From assembly GCA_015847255.1 (NCBI GenBank), contig JADLZK010012344.1, positions 1 to 64,000 of the forward strand: 64,000 bases of DNA, read 5' to 3'. A program made the translations under genes and the position numbers. Position 1 is the stretch's first letter, and every line of letters begins with the position of its first letter. The DNA comes from Hyparrhenia diplandra. Lineage: Eukaryota > Streptophyta > Magnoliopsida > Poales > Poaceae. The notes below the pieces were generated by a model. The model ran no database searches, was not told the origin of the DNA, and worked only from the letters and a program-made list of their open reading frames with translations. Shown here one piece after another: positions 1 through 11,776 of this stretch.

Positions 1-595
1 TGTTGGCGGAGGCACTTACTTACGCACAACTCTCCCTTACTCACTCAATGAAAGGAGAGGAACCAATGGATCTCAACGGTATGAACTTTATTCACTCACA
101 AAGGTTACATACACAATGACAATTCACTATTAGCTAGTTGATCCACTCTTCACACCATGCATCCGCACTTCCTTTGGACTTGGCACATGCGTCAAGCGGT
201 GAGCACCTCGAGACTGCCCGGCATGCACTCTAATCAAAGTAACTTATGCACTCACAACACGAACTTGATCTTCACAACCAAGCCCTACATATTCTACATC
301 ACCTCTCATACTCTACATTTTTGGCAAACTAGCTTCACCTTACAAAGGAGGTATGCAAGTCCTTATATAGACTTTGCAAACCGTCATAAGAAATCTGCAC
401 AACTCATCTCTAGCTAATCACTAGCTAGCAACAACTCAGTGACACTACATAGCCAAATCACAACTTTTACTACCTAATGCTAGCTAAGCATTAGCACAAA
501 AGAAACAAGTCAATTTCTTTTTGACTTGAACAACTCATATCATAGATGCATGTAGATGCATCTACACATTTCTTATGACAAGATTATTTCCAACA
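1..595 (-). repeat. Copia-like LTR (3' copy in minus orientation)
   Basis: A ~595-bp terminal repeat with TGTTGG...CCAACA inverted ends. It matches the split repeat at 1162-1424 plus 9810-10155 over its whole length, with many small indels. On the minus strand it starts TGTTGGAAATAATC and has a TATA box (CTATATAAGG, complement of 361-370), so the element is transcribed leftward and this is its 3' LTR. The window edge coincides with, or slightly truncates, the repeat end, so the outer target-site duplication cannot be seen. Confidence 0.75.
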
Positions 596-763
596 ATCAC
601 TAATCTTGTCATGTTGACTCTACGATGTAAGATAGCCTGCACCTCATCCTCGTCCACACGCGCACGACTTCTTTGTGCTACATCCCAGCACATAGTAGTC
701 TCACACTACTATAGCTCCAACATAAGCGGCTGACTTCACGCCGCTTTCCACATATCAAAGCTT

Positions 764-1089
764 CATGGTTGTCGCTTCACCTGAGCTCTCTCATGGCCTG
801 AGTGGCCTCACGCACCACCATATCCTCAAACGCGGCTTGCACAATGGCGGCTTAGAGCCATTTTGGTCCATCTTCTCATCAATGGGACCTTCGTCTCTCC
901 ACGTGCCAACCACACACCTTGTGCACGCAGCCAGATCGTCGTCTTCCACTGCCCACCGCGCCCGTAGTTGTTCTCCGATAGCATGGGGAGTAGCGTAATG
1001 CTCACAGCCTCCTTCACCCTGGCTGCACCACCCGGCTTGTTGTCGTCGTCACCATGAGCAACAACCTTCGGCCCAGCGCCACCGCTCAC
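764..1089 (-). pseudogene. Copia gag N-terminal fragment
   Basis: The only coding remnant between the two Copia-like LTRs (internal region 596-1161, 566 bp). The minus-strand reading begins with a Met-rich leader and contains the pattern LPMLSENNYGR followed by WLRAQGVW. This resembles the N-terminal Gag segment of plant Ty1/copia elements (DUF4219/UBN2 region, usually 'LP.L...NY..W...M...L...G.W'). The frame shifts after about 87 codons and continues as a region resembling 'DEKMDQMAL..IV.A'. Protease, integrase, RT and RNase H are all absent, so the element is an internal deletion derivative that could move only with proteins supplied in trans. Confidence 0.6.
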
Positions 1090-1161
1090 GGGTGCGGTGG
1101 AGTTTCTCCCATCGCGCCGGCGGTGGAGCCTGGCGGCGATGAACTTTATGTCCGTGCCACT

Positions 1162-1424
1162 TGTTGGCCAGGAGGCACTTACTTACGCACAACTCTCCCT
1201 TACTCACTCCAGTGAGAAGGAGAGGAACGAGTGGATCCTAACGGTATGGGCACTTTATTCACTCACAAAGGTTACATACACAATGACAACTCTGTCATTG
1301 GCTAGTTGATCCACTCTTGCACGCCATGCATCCGCACTTCAGCTTTGGACTTGGCGCACTGCGTGCAAAGCTGAAGTGAGCACTCTCTGATTGACTGCCG
1401 GCATGCACTCTAATCAAACTTACT
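1162..1424 (-). repeat. Copia-like LTR (5' copy), left part of the split LTR
   Basis: Matches 1-240 of the window. The repeat breaks off at 1424 where a gypsy element begins (TGTTGG at 1425) and resumes at 9810. The bases either side of the gypsy insert (cttac/t and cttat) resemble a 5-bp target duplication with one difference. Confidence 0.75.
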
Positions 1425-3209
1425 TGTTGGTATTTCACAACGTCACTAACTAGAAGCAGATATAAACCTATATCACTAGCAATGGCGTCCAAAAACATAT
1501 GCTCGAGGATGTTGCGAGATAAAACTAAAAAGAAAATAATTCATTACGGAGTTCATAGCATATACGAAAAAGGGTTGTCATCCTATAGTTAAACTACTAA
1601 TATGCAAAAGAATAAAAATATTCGTACTATACCTTGATAAACTTCTCAATAAGTAAATAAACAATTATAAGCTGGGTATCCGCAAAGCGCACGAGATATG
1701 AATATACCATTGTAGCATTTTAACGAGGTAAGAACGGGGTATGAATTTATATTCTACCACGGGGAAAGAAGCTCTATCTGGATTAACTAGCATGTGATTC
1801 TCAATCATCTCAATCATCTCATCAGTATGCGGCTTAAGTATTAAATATACCAATTACATAAGCAGGGATCAAAAGTTCACAATGATAATAAAAGTTACGA
1901 TAAATAGGATTCAACCAAGTCATATCCGGGTGTGCAAATAGAAAGTGTCAAGCGATTGGGTGATAGCATTCATAGGCTAGCTAGCATTAGAAACTCAATA
2001 TGTAACTCTAAACTATAAGTTAGGATCTACTTGATTAGTCAAATACATCTAACAATCATGAAGAAAGAACTAATTAAAATCCACACATGAGGGCGAGAAT
2101 CAGTGAAGACTCAAAGGCGAAAACTTAGAACAACTTCGAATAATATCATCAGCTAGGCCTACATATCACGAGGATGGATTGCAAGGACTCAATGATGCTG
2201 TCACCACCACGATCTACCACACGACGCGGCATAGAGAGAGACAAGAAGCCTTGCTAAATAAAGATCCTAATCACCATGGTTACATCCTCTCTACCGCTCA
2301 CCCTTGATATCGATAGATGAAAGCTATACTGAGATCCATGCATAAACACCATGATGATTTCGACTGTGCTACGCCGTAGCCAATCAAAGTATTAAACACT
2401 AGAACAAATGATCCTCGAATATAAAGCATGAGTCAAGATATTCATATTAGAGCGATGTGCGGAACTTGAAGACCCACTTACGTGAAGAACTTTACAAGAG
2501 CGAGGCACTGATCTTGAGTCGGTCTCGGCTGTCGGGAGGCGGATTTCTCCCTTCCTACTAGATCTAATCTTGATTGCTACTCTTCCTAAGCGGTGTTTCT
2601 AGGCGTGGGATTGATGACTTGGATCTTGAAGTCTTTGTTGATGACTTGAGAACTTGATGATCAGAAAGGGGGTCTAGGGGGTCTCCTTATATGGTCAGGG
2701 GAGGAGGTGCGGTGTTGGACTAGATCACCTTCGTACTCCACAATAAGCCCACCGGATCAAGCCGACGTCGCTTGGCCGGATTAGATTGCGTCTTAGAGGC
2801 CCGGTTGGAGAAGCTACAGGGGAGCAGCGGGCGTGGCGGTGAGAGAAGCCGAGCCCAGAATACAGGGCGGGCCGGTAGGCCAGTGGAAGGCCCACTGCTG
2901 TGAGTACTGCGGCACGAATGCCTTCTCGAGACTGCTCTGGACTCCTATTTCTTGGGTGTTAGGGAAGTCTTGATTCAGTCGGGATTAGTCAGGAGCCTTC
3001 TGAGAGTCTTTCTGGGTTAGGATTGCATTACGTCAGCTGCATGCAGTCTGGGAATCCTGTTTTTGAGTCCACACATGGGAATTCACAACTTTTACAAAAG
3101 TGAGATTTGGAAATATGTTAGTGACACCCTATTCTAGGTTGTTATTATGATTTATACCTTTTCTCATGTTTTTTGATTAATAAATTTATATGAGTAACAA
3201 GTATCGACA
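1425..3209 (-). repeat. Athila-like LTR, 3' copy
   Basis: Aligns along its length with 8080-9809, differing mostly by 1-3 bp insertions or deletions rather than substitutions. Ends: TGTTGGTATTT at the left, complement of TGTCGATACTTG at the right (3209). Confidence 0.85.
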
Positions 3210-3926
3210 AACTCCCCAAACTTACCCTTTGATAGTCCCTAGCAAAGCTATATGCTATAAAAGGATGGAGGATTTGCTACTAAGCTTTCATACCTGAAGC
3301 TTACGTGTTTTATCGAGAAATAAATTCTCATACTTAACAGATTGCTGCTCTCATACACAGTTTTACCATGGGGCACCAGCCTTTTCATGAGCAATTTGAA
3401 AGACAGAACAATCAAGTTAAGTACCATGTCTCCAAGCTCTTTTGATCAACTATCTCATCACAGTTTGCAATATTTTCAAAAAGAAACTTCGGAGATCCTA
3501 TGTATGACCCTCTTAAGTAGATGGTGGTGGTGAAAGGTTACACACATGTGGTAGGGACATACATAGTGGGATGATAGTAATGAGAGAGTGGATGAGGATG
3601 AAGGTAGTAAATAGCCCTTAGCCTTTTCTAGTATTTTTTTCTTCTCAAGCATCTTGGATTATTTCTCTCTTTTAAAATTGCTTTAAGACCCCAGGTACGT
3701 GTCCATTCTTGGAGAGGTGGGCTTTTGCCCCGGACTTGTGTCCTATTTTTTTCTCTCTCTCCTTAGAGATGTGGGCCCTACTCACTTTTCCGGACCGCGT
3801 GTCCATTATTCATCTCTAAATATATTTTTTTTTATTATTAGGAGGTAGGCCCTTCTCGCCTAGTATGACTTTTGTGGATTACTCTCCCTCTCTCGTCTCA
3901 CTTTTCTCTCTAAAATATTTATTTTT

Positions 3927-3963
<37 letters not shown>

Positions 3964-5080
3964 CGAATGTAGCCCAGCCTCTATTTGGCATAAAAAAAAA
4001 CTGAGGAGAGACATATCCAAAAGATTGCAAGAGTTTATTTTTAATTATGGCTTAACGGTGATGGAGTATGGGGAAGCGTACTTACGGTTTAGAAGCGGCG
4101 TATTTGGTGGAGTGGGATGATCTTGATGCGAAAGATAAACTCTTAAGGGTCATAGCTAAGGAACTCATCATGTAATATTTTTATAATTTTCAAAGATAAA
4201 AACCAGGAATCAAGTATCTCTAGGAATATGATAAGCAGCAGCTCAACTTTTCATGTATCTTTTATCCTTCAACGCTAAGACTCGGATTAAGCATGTGCTT
4301 TCCAGGGTGTTGGGTTTAGAGCAATTTAAGCATTTTAAAGCTTTAGGAGAATCTAAGTCCAAAGTGTAAGTACCTTTTTAAGAGGAATTATGGCGGAGCA
4401 ATTATTCATCATTTCCTTAGCATATATCATCAAGATCATAATAAAAGGAAGAAAACAATCTAGCAAAGATCTAGCATTTATTTGACTCTTTAACACTAAG
4501 ACTTTTTAAGACTCTTTAACTCTAGCGAAAAATATAATAACTAGCTAATATTTTTAAGACATAGGGGTAGTAATACTTATAATTGATAAAGCGGGGTGCT
4601 CTCCCCAAGCTTGATCTTGAAGTAGTCCTTTGTTCATCCTTGGAGCTTGCTCCTCTTTCGGGGTCTCCTTTAATGTTCTCCCTGTTAATATTAATTTCGC
4701 ACATACCGAAGGAACAAATTCTAGGATGCTATTGTGAGCCTTCATGTGCTCATTTCTTTTTTTTAGATTTTTATATATAAAAGGTGTGGACCTTCATGTG
4801 CCCACATATTTTTGAGAAATTTTTTTTTTATATGCAATAGGGATGCTAATGCAAAAACATATGAGTGCAATATTTTTTGTATTTTTTTTTTTATTTTTAT
4901 GCCACCACGGACAAGGAGTGCTTGCATGGGGCTTTAGGAGGCGATGCAAATCAGTAAACATATTTTTTATGATTTTCTCAAATGCAGGTTTAGAAAGAGT
5001 AAATATGCTAAAAGGAAATATGCCAATTGGAAATGTGCTTTGCGAAAATTAAATATGGGGATAAATACCGAGTTACCTCT
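3210..5080 (-). other. 3' noncoding region of the gag-pro element with polypurine tract
   Basis: No coding sequence is recognised in these ~1.9 kb. Read on the minus strand, the region closest to the LTR is a purine tract (AAGTTTGGGGAGTT, complement of 3210-3223). Most of 3210-4600 is the reverse complement of 54180-55475 in the second Athila-like element, including the long T tract (3925-3963), the 'tgggccc'-containing pyrimidine-rich repeats and the AT-rich stretch at 4240-4450. A long untranslated region between pol and the 3' LTR is usual in this lineage. Confidence 0.75.
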
Positions 5081-6377
5081 CTACGAGTTTAGAGCACTTA
5101 CTCCCATGACGTGAGTGTACGCTCTATGGGCCCTCGTGGTAAATGTTGTACCCGTAAGGGGTCCTTCAAGGATTCTAACGGCGGGCGAGACGGCGGAAGT
5201 AGGAAGTCGATTGTTCAGGTTGGTGATGCCGTCGGGTCTCAGAAGATGTACTCTTGTTGCTCTTCTTGGTGGGCGCAACTTCTTTCTTCTTCGAGATTGC
5301 TTCTTTGGTGGAGGCCTCTCGGGTGTAGCCAGGCAGAATTCAAGATGGGTAGGAGCTGAGTGTACTTTTTCCTTGATATCCTTTTCTATCCTCTTGATGT
5401 CCTCCATCTTCGAAGTCCGGCTCTTCAATTAGTAGTCTCGGGGAGACGCTTTCCGCCCTTTGGCCCTTTCTTTGGGGGCGTTTATTGTTAGTGTAAGTAT
5501 TGAAGAAACAGGCGTATCTTTTTACCTTTGAAGCTGAAGTGGATCTCGCCCGTCTTGATGTAGATGATGGCTCTTGTAGTGTTGTAAAATGGTCTTCCAA
5601 GTACTATGGAAGGATCTTGTTCTTCTTCTCCCATGTCCATGACTAGAAAGTCGGTGAGGACATAGCGGTCTTTTGATCTTAACGGGGGCGTCTCGTGCAA
5701 TACCAGGGGAATCGGTGTGATTGGTCCGCCATCTGCGGCATTACATAGGTGGAGCACAAAGGCGGATTACCATATATCAATTGATACGTTACCTTTGACA
5801 TTAAGTTGATGCCCGATCCGTGTCGGGAACAACTTCTTTGGAAGTTCCATTGATTGATGGAAGCGGTGGATTGATGGAACTCGAGGGTCGTCTAGCTTCT
5901 CTAGTTGTGGTGGAATGCCCGAGTCTTGCGTTATTGTTGCAACTTGATTGGTCATCAAGACTCGTTCCCGTGTGGTTGAGGTTAGCCGGTTCTTCTTGTT
6001 CTTGCTTCTTCTTCTTGTCCTCTCCTCGGCAATTTGGTGCATGTACTTGAGAGTGCGGTGGTGGCGAGGAGGTGGAGCGAGGGGGAGCTAGGGTCTTATG
6101 CCCGGTTGAATCTCCCTACGTTTGTTGACGGTGAAAGGCGATCTTCCTTGGTGTCGGCGTAGATGATGGCCTTGGTGGTGGCAAGGAAAAGGGCGTCCCG
6201 GAGAATGATCGAGGCGTTCTTACCTTTGCCGATTATCCGAGACCCCGCGAAGTCGGTGGCCACATAGAGCTTACCGATGTTGGACAAGCGTCTTCGGGAT
6301 GCCCTGGGGTAGCATAGCGCCCGATCCGCAAGTTGTAGGCACATGTTTGTGTATAATAAATTTGAACTTTGGCTCAA
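5081..6377 (-). pseudogene. Retrotransposon aspartic protease region, degenerate
   Basis: Two successive minus-strand readings resemble the post-gag protease segment of Athila/Tat gypsy elements. The upstream one (6377-6096) has CLQLADRALCYP and a damaged 'IILRDALFLATTKAIIYA' block. The next (5757-5488) has SIVLGRPFYNTTRAIIYI followed by FSFKGKK, the typical 'ILGRPFL.T..A.ID...G...F' ending. The catalytic D-T/S-G motif was not found in frame. Stops and frameshifts separate the pieces. The downstream 5428-5081 stretch is low-complexity and basic. It would process Gag in a virus-like particle if intact. Confidence 0.65.
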
Positions 6378-6559
6378 GGCTTACCTTAGGCATAATGTTG
6401 ACGGTTGAGCCAAAGTCGCGGAGCGCGTCATAGGTGCGGCGCCCGTCCTAATGGTGATATTTGGTCTCCACTGGATCTCCTTTCTTGGCGAGGCATGCCC
6501 GGTCGATCCACTTAGGTCCTTCTTGTGCGTCCTTGTGCGAATACACGCATAGTAGACAT

Positions 6560-7900
6560 CGACAAGATTTGCAGATTCTAATTCTTGGTGGCGGAATCTT
6601 ACAGGTTAGGCATAGGAGTAGATAAAAGCCCGGTGAGATAACTGAGATTCTATCATTTTATTGAAGCTATCTTTGGTTCTTTATTGCGAAGAAAAGTTTT
6701 CCATTTAGCACTAATAGTTTAGCATTTTATCATTGGAAGCTAACTTCTTAGGCAGATTATCCATGAGTCTACCTTGGTTTTGTACTAACTCTCTTAAAGG
6801 TGGGAAATTATTGAAAGAGTTATTACCTTGATAGTTACTCCGAGTAGTTACCTTGGTAGTTAGGTCTCTGTTGGTTCCATCCTTGATTCGGGGGGCGATG
6901 CTGGTTGTTGTTGTTGTTGATGTAGTTCACGTCCTCTTCATTTCGGGACATTGATTTGCCCGAGTGTCGGTGTTGCCACATTCTTCACATGTCATGCGGG
7001 AATCGAAGAGTTGCATGACTTTCTTCTTCTCAGGAGCTTTATCTTCAAGCTTCTTCATAATTAAGTCTATTTTGGCGGGCGGACATGTCTACCTCTTTTA
7101 GCTGGTGCATTCCCTCTCTCTCTTGCGGGGTTGGCGGTCCTCATTCAAGCTTGGTTTGACGCCATCTTCTCCACAAGGTCGGTAGCTTGATTCGGTGTAA
7201 GGGATAGGAAAGCACCTCCGGCGGCTGGCGTCCATGGTCTCACGGGTGTTGTTGTTGAGCCCGTGATAGAAGGGTGCATGGTAGCCGGTTCTCCATTCCA
7301 TGGTGTGGGCATTGGAGATGTAGTCTTGGAAGCGCTCCCACGCCTGCGAACGGATTCATCGTGTTCTTCTTGGAAACTTGAGATTTTCCCCCCGTAAGGC
7401 GTTGGTTTTGCCTATAGGGAAGAACTTTGCCGGGAAGGCGGTAGAGCAAAGTGTCCAAGTAGTGAGTTTGTCTTTGTTGGCGTAGAACCCTTTGCTCGCT
7501 TGTCCCAAGAGTGAGAATGGGAACGAGGCCAGTAGGATTGCATCATTTGGGACATCTTTGATGGTGAAGGTGCCACGGATCTCTAGGAAGTGTTGTAGAT
7601 GAGCATTGGCATCTTCATGGGCTTTTCCACGAATTGGCTAGCTTGTACCATGTTGATCGGTGCAAAGGCTTGAGCTCAAAAGCTTTGTCTCCCACATCAC
7701 CGCCGGCCCGGTCGCGGATGTTGGCGGTCGGTCTGCAGTACTCCAGCGGAGGGTCTTGTTCGCCATTGCCGAACACGGGTGTTAAGCTTTTGCACGGTGG
7801 AGGAGTCTTCGAGGCGGCGATCTTGGGTCGAGACTTCAACTTGGATCTTGCCTTGCTTCAACAATCTTTACGGATCGGAAACGAAGTTTTTCGGGAAGAT
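6560..7900 (-). pseudogene. Gypsy (Athila-like) Gag remnant
   Basis: Read leftward from 7900, short open stretches in shifting frames resemble a plant gypsy Gag. There is a capsid-like segment around 7580-7300 (a 'FFPIG' block, then HHGMENRLP), a segment near 7200 with SLTP-N-ATD and a later Gln/Asn-rich stretch with a Cys-containing knuckle-like motif near 6960-6990 ('CEECG'-like). Gag forms the particle that packages element RNA. Several frameshifts and stops make this copy inactive as read, although many may be sequence errors. The start codon cannot be fixed. Confidence 0.6.
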
Positions 7901-8054
7901 TCCTATTCATACATTACCACGAAATAGATAGAAAGAATAATAGCAAGGGTAAACCTGTTTAAGCAATTAATGATAAATTTAATACTTACAATGCGTGAGA
8001 GAGATGTATGCAAGTTATTCCTATATTTATATTTTCTTGGGCTAAAGACTTTCT

Positions 8055-8079
8055 TTCCCGACAGCGCGCCAAAAATGCT
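8055..8079 (-). other. tRNA primer-binding site of the gag-pro element
   Basis: Immediately inside the right LTR, the minus strand reads TTTTTGGCGCGCTGTCGGG. This is close to the TGGCGCCGTTGCCGGGGA-type site used by Athila/Tat elements (commonly attributed to tRNA-Asp), with small indels. Its position fixes the right LTR as the 5' LTR. Confidence 0.7.
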
Positions 8080-9809
8080 TGTTGGTATTTCTAACGTCAC
8101 TAACTAGAAAGCAGATATAAACCTATCACTAGCAATGGCGTCAAAAACATATATCGAGATGTTGCTTGAGATAAAACTAAAAGAAAATAATTCATTGCAG
8201 TTCATAGCATATCTGAAAAGGTTGTCGTCCCTATAGTTAAACTACTAATATGCAAAGAATAAAATATTCGTACTATGCCTTGATAAACTTCTCAATAAGT
8301 AAATAAACAATTATAATCGGGTATCCGCAAGCGCCACGAGATATGAATATACCATTGTAGCATTTTAACCGGGAGTAAGAACCGGTGTTGAATTTATATT
8401 CTACCACAGGGGAAAGAAGTCTACTATCATGGATTAACTAGCATGTGATTCTCAATCATCTCAATCATCTCTCGTATCGAAGCTTAAGTATTAAATATAC
8501 CAATTACATAAGCAGGGGATCAAAGTTCACAATGATAATAAAAGTTCGATAAATAGATTCAACCAAGTCATATCGGGTGTGCAAATAGAAAGTGTCAAAC
8601 GATTGGACGATAGCAATTCATAGGCTAGCTAGCATTAGAAACTCCAATATGTAACTCTAAACTATAAGTTAGGATCTACTTGATTAGTGCAATACATCTA
8701 ACAATCATCGAAGAAGAACTAATTAAATCCACACATGAGGGCCGAGAATCCGTGAAGACTAAGGCCGAAACTTAGAACAAACTCGAATAATATCATCCGC
8801 TAGGCCTATATACGGGGATGGATTGCAAAGGACTCAATGATCTTTGTCACCACCACGATCTACCACACGACCCAGGCATATAGGGAGCAAACGCGGGCAA
8901 ATAAGATCTAATCACCATGATTACATCCTCTCTACCACTCACCCATGATATCAATAGATGAGCGCTATACGAATCCATGCATAAACATAACGATAATTCA
9001 ACTATGCTACGTGTAATCAAAGTAAACACTAGAACAAATAATCTCGAATATAAACATGATCAAGATATTCATATTAAGAACGTGTGCGGAACTTGAAGAC
9101 TACTTACAGTGAAGAACTTACAAGAACGAGGCGATCTTGAGCCGGCCTCCGACGGTCGGAGCGGATTTCTCCCTTCCTACTAGATCTAATCTTGATTGCT
9201 ACTCTTCCTAAAGCGGTGTTTCTAGGCGTGGGATTGATGACTTGGATCTTGAAGTCTTTGTTGATGACTTGAGAACTTGATGATCTGAAAGGGGGTCTAG
9301 GGTCTCCTTATATAGTCGGGAGGAGGTGCCAGGTGTTGGACTAGATCACAACTCGTACTCCACCCGTCGCCCTTGGATCAAACCGACATTAAACGAGCGG
9401 ATTAGATTGCGTCTTAGAGGCGGTTGGAGAAGCTTACGGAACGCGGGCGTGGCGGCGAGGAGGGGGGAGGCCGACCGGCCCAAATAACGAGCCGGCCGGC
9501 CCGGGGCTAGGCCCACTCTGTGGGTCCGCGGCCCTGGTCCCTTCTCGAACCTTCGGACTCCTATTTCTTGGGTGTTAAGTCTTGATTACGTCGGGATTAG
9601 TCCGGAGCCTTCTAGAGTCTTTCTCGGAGTTGGATTGCATTACGTCGGCTCGCGGGTCTCTTTGTTTTTCTGTTTAGTCTCGTAATTCACAACTTTACCA
9701 AAGCGGGTGGAAATATGTTAGTGACACCCTATTCTAGGTTGTTATTATGATTTATACCCTTTCTCATGTTTATTTGATTAATAAATTTATATGATAACAA
9801 GTGTCAACA
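8080..9809 (-). repeat. Athila-like LTR, 5' copy
   Basis: Partner of 1425-3209. The minus strand starts TGTTGACACTTGTTATC at 9809 and ends CCAACA at 8080. A TATA box (CTATATAAGG, complement of 9306-9315) sits roughly 500 bp into the LTR and would drive leftward transcription. Confidence 0.85.
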
Positions 9810-10155
9810 CTTATGCACTCACGACACGAACTTGATCTTCACAACCAAGCCCTACATATTCTACATCACCTCTCATGCTCTACATTTTTTGGTAAACTAG
9901 CTTCACCTTACAAAGGAGGTATGCAAGTCCTTATATAGACTTTGCAAACCGTCATAAGAGTACACAACTCATCTCTAGCTAATCACTAGCTAGCAACAAC
10001 TCATTGACACTACATAGCCAAATCCAACTTTACTACCTAATGCTAGCTAAGCATTAGCACAAAGAACAAGTCAATTTCTTTTGACTTGAACAACTCATGT
10101 CATAGATGCATGTAGATGCATCTACACATTTCTTATGACAAGATTATTTCCAACA
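9810..10155 (-). repeat. Copia-like LTR (5' copy), right part of the split LTR
   Basis: Resumes the repeat broken at 1424 and matches 246-595 of the window. Contains the LTR TATA box (complement of 9929-9938) and ends CCAACA at 10155. The bases after it (tccac) would be one copy of the target duplication; the other lies outside the window. Confidence 0.75.
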
Positions 10156-10585
10156 TCCACAAGTTCCCTGAAGATATTTCAAAAGGAATTTAGTGGTCAA
10201 ATTGTCCTCCATTAGGTGCCCATATCCAAAAACATGATCACAGGTTTATATAGAGAGGGTACACAAAGAAAATGGTAGTAATTGGTAAAGTTACTGGGTC
10301 GAACCAACAATGCATTAGTACTTCCTAGAGTTCCTACCGGTATGCCAGTACTATGCTTAGTTTGCCAAAGTGGGAACAATGAACTAGGAGTACCATAGTC
10401 AAGAGAGAGGGAGCCGTACCAGCAATCCCCAAGCATTCCTAAAAAGCTCCAAGCTGAGAGCACATATGTATATTGTGGGAGCCCTGCATTGGAAACCAAT
10501 AACAAACTATAGTTTCAGTCTTTCAGACAAGAGGCAGGGAAGGGAATACAGTGTTGATTTGGGCGAAGAATTAGAATGTAGTGTA
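10156..10585. other. Intergenic or intronic, nothing recognised
   Basis: Moderately AT-rich sequence with no convincing ORF and no repeat partner inside the window. It could be 3' flank or an intron of the minus-strand gene fragment at 10586-10825. Confidence 0.4.
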
Positions 10586-10825
10586 CTAGTACAAGGCATA
10601 ATTGCAGAATGCAGAACTTATGGGAGCAGGGATTGCATCTGCAGCATTAGCTGGAGAAGCGCCTGGCAGATCATGCAGCTGAGAGGGGCCTAGCTTAAAC
10701 GTGCTGGAGTCGTAGCGGAATGGGTACTTGGCTGGCACCAATTGGGGATCGGTGTTACTCTCGTCAGCGTTGCGGGTGCTGCCGTGGTGTTCAGAACCAC
10801 GATTCTTGCCGGTGGCAGGGCACAT
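10586..10825 (-). CDS. Hypothetical protein, possible gene fragment
   Basis: A minus-strand 79-codon frame with ordinary amino-acid composition (contains YPFRYDSSTFKLGP and LHDLPGASPANAADA). Unlike its surroundings it reads like real coding sequence. Upstream on the same strand lies a region resembling a plant 5' leader (about 10830-11150) and a GC-rich stretch (11150-11400), so it may be an internal exon whose partners are missing or interrupted. The family was not recognised. The start codon at 10825 may not be the true start. It could be a chance ORF. Confidence 0.35.
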   Translation of the reverse strand: MCPATGKNRGSEHHGSTRNADESNTDPQLVPAKYPFRYDSSTFKLGPSQLHDLPGASPANAADAIPAPISSAFCNYALY

Positions 10826-11147
10826 GCGCGCCGCTGATGTTCTTGTCCAGATTTAGCAGGGCATTTGAGTATTTGACGCTGTTGTTCCTATTGGATTTCA
10901 TTTGGCAGACAAGAACCTACCTAACGGAATCCTGGGTGACGTTTCAGCATTCCGCAACAGAGTGAGTGAATAGAGAGATTCCAAGCAAAATTCCAACACC
11001 ATTGCTCATAAATCGAACGAACATACAGAAAAATACTGATTCCCAATAACAAATCGAAGTCGTAAATCAAACCTAACCCGTAAAACAAAAGCAAGCTCTG
11101 GTCGGGTCACCTCACCTACCCGCAAACAGAAGAAATCGATCTAAGCT
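10826..11147. other. Possible 5' leader or first intron of the minus-strand gene fragment
   Basis: No coding sequence recognised. On the minus strand, 'GGTAGGTGAGG' near 11110-11125 looks like a splice donor after a GC-rich first exon, but no cognate structure could be confirmed. Confidence 0.25.
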
Positions 11148-11365
11148 CGGATGGTGCGGAAGAGAAGGGGAGCGGCGAATCGATCTCGACGAGACTCGGA
11201 CGGAGCTCGGATAGGGAGGGACACTCCGCCCTGCCTAGCTGGAGGCTGCCCGCCGGCATTGAAGCCCGGATGGAGCGGAAGAGGAGGGGGGACGAGGCTC
11301 GGACGGAGCTCGGATAGGGAGGGACAGCTCCGCCCTGCCTAGCTGGAGGCTGCCCGCCGGCGCCG
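11148..11365. repeat. Tandem duplication, ~115-bp unit, two copies
   Basis: The segment from about 11150 ('ggatggtgcggaagag') to 11255 repeats from about 11268 ('ggatggagcggaagag') to 11365. Both copies contain 'cggagctcggatagggaggg' and 'ctagctggaggctgcccgcc'. The unit is GC-rich and overlapping frames on both strands are artefacts of its composition. Confidence 0.75.
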
Positions 11366-11760
11366 GGGATGGATTGGAGTTCGCCGATGTGGGAGGCGCA
11401 ACAAATTGCGGTGGCCGTTGAATGGTGGGACCGCTTTTTGCTTTTGACCGTTGAACATTCTTATTTCTTGATTTTAAAAAATCAGTTTCACTTGTATGTG
11501 GTGCGAATACGCTGGCTGATTTCATATTCTCCCTTTTGTCTGGTCTAGTTCAAGAAATGCGCTCTGGTTTGGCCTACACTTGATAATCATAAATTTGACC
11601 CTAAACTGCAATAATACCGTTTTATTATGGTACCATGTATCAATATCGTTCAATGAGTTGCCGACACCGTCATAGCCTTTCTTTCTTCCATAGTTTTTAA
11701 TTGTCGTCCGAATTAAAATCTTTTGCCACCTAAAATATGATGAACCTCGTAGCTAACCAA
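11366..11760. other. Non-genic; probable left end region of a CACTA-like element
   Basis: No gene recognised. Near 11706-11733 'ccgaattaaaatctttt' recalls the complement of the right end of the element at 17196-18625 ('accgaaaatctttt'), and 11763-11777 (gattttgcgtgacgg) recalls the complement of 18565-18580 (gattttgcgtggcgg). The exact terminus was not found. Confidence 0.35.
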
Positions 11761-11776
11761 ATGATTTTGCGTGACG
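11761..11776. repeat. Target-site duplication of LINE-1, left copy
   Basis: atgattttgcgtgacg, repeated as atgattttacgtgacg at 17180-17195, directly after the A tract of the LINE. One mismatch in 16. Confidence 0.85.

Larger units (their letters stand above)
1425..9809 (-). mobile_element. Athila-like Ty3/gypsy element, gag-pro only (non-autonomous)
   Basis: An 8.4 kb element with two LTRs of about 1.7-1.8 kb (1425-3209 and 8080-9809), TGTTG...CCAACA ends, a primer-binding site next to the right LTR and a polypurine tract next to the left LTR. It therefore runs leftward. Only Gag-like and protease-like remnants are seen; no RT, RNase H or integrase signatures occur between 3210 and 5080. It is inserted into a Copia-like LTR. 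The long 3' noncoding stretch is shared with the element at 42532-56798, though the LTR starts differ. Confidence 0.85.

Noticed and set aside
5115..5432. 105-codon plus ORF within the gag-pro element
   Set aside because: Antisense shadow of the protease-proximal region; no similarity to any known antisense ORF of such elements.
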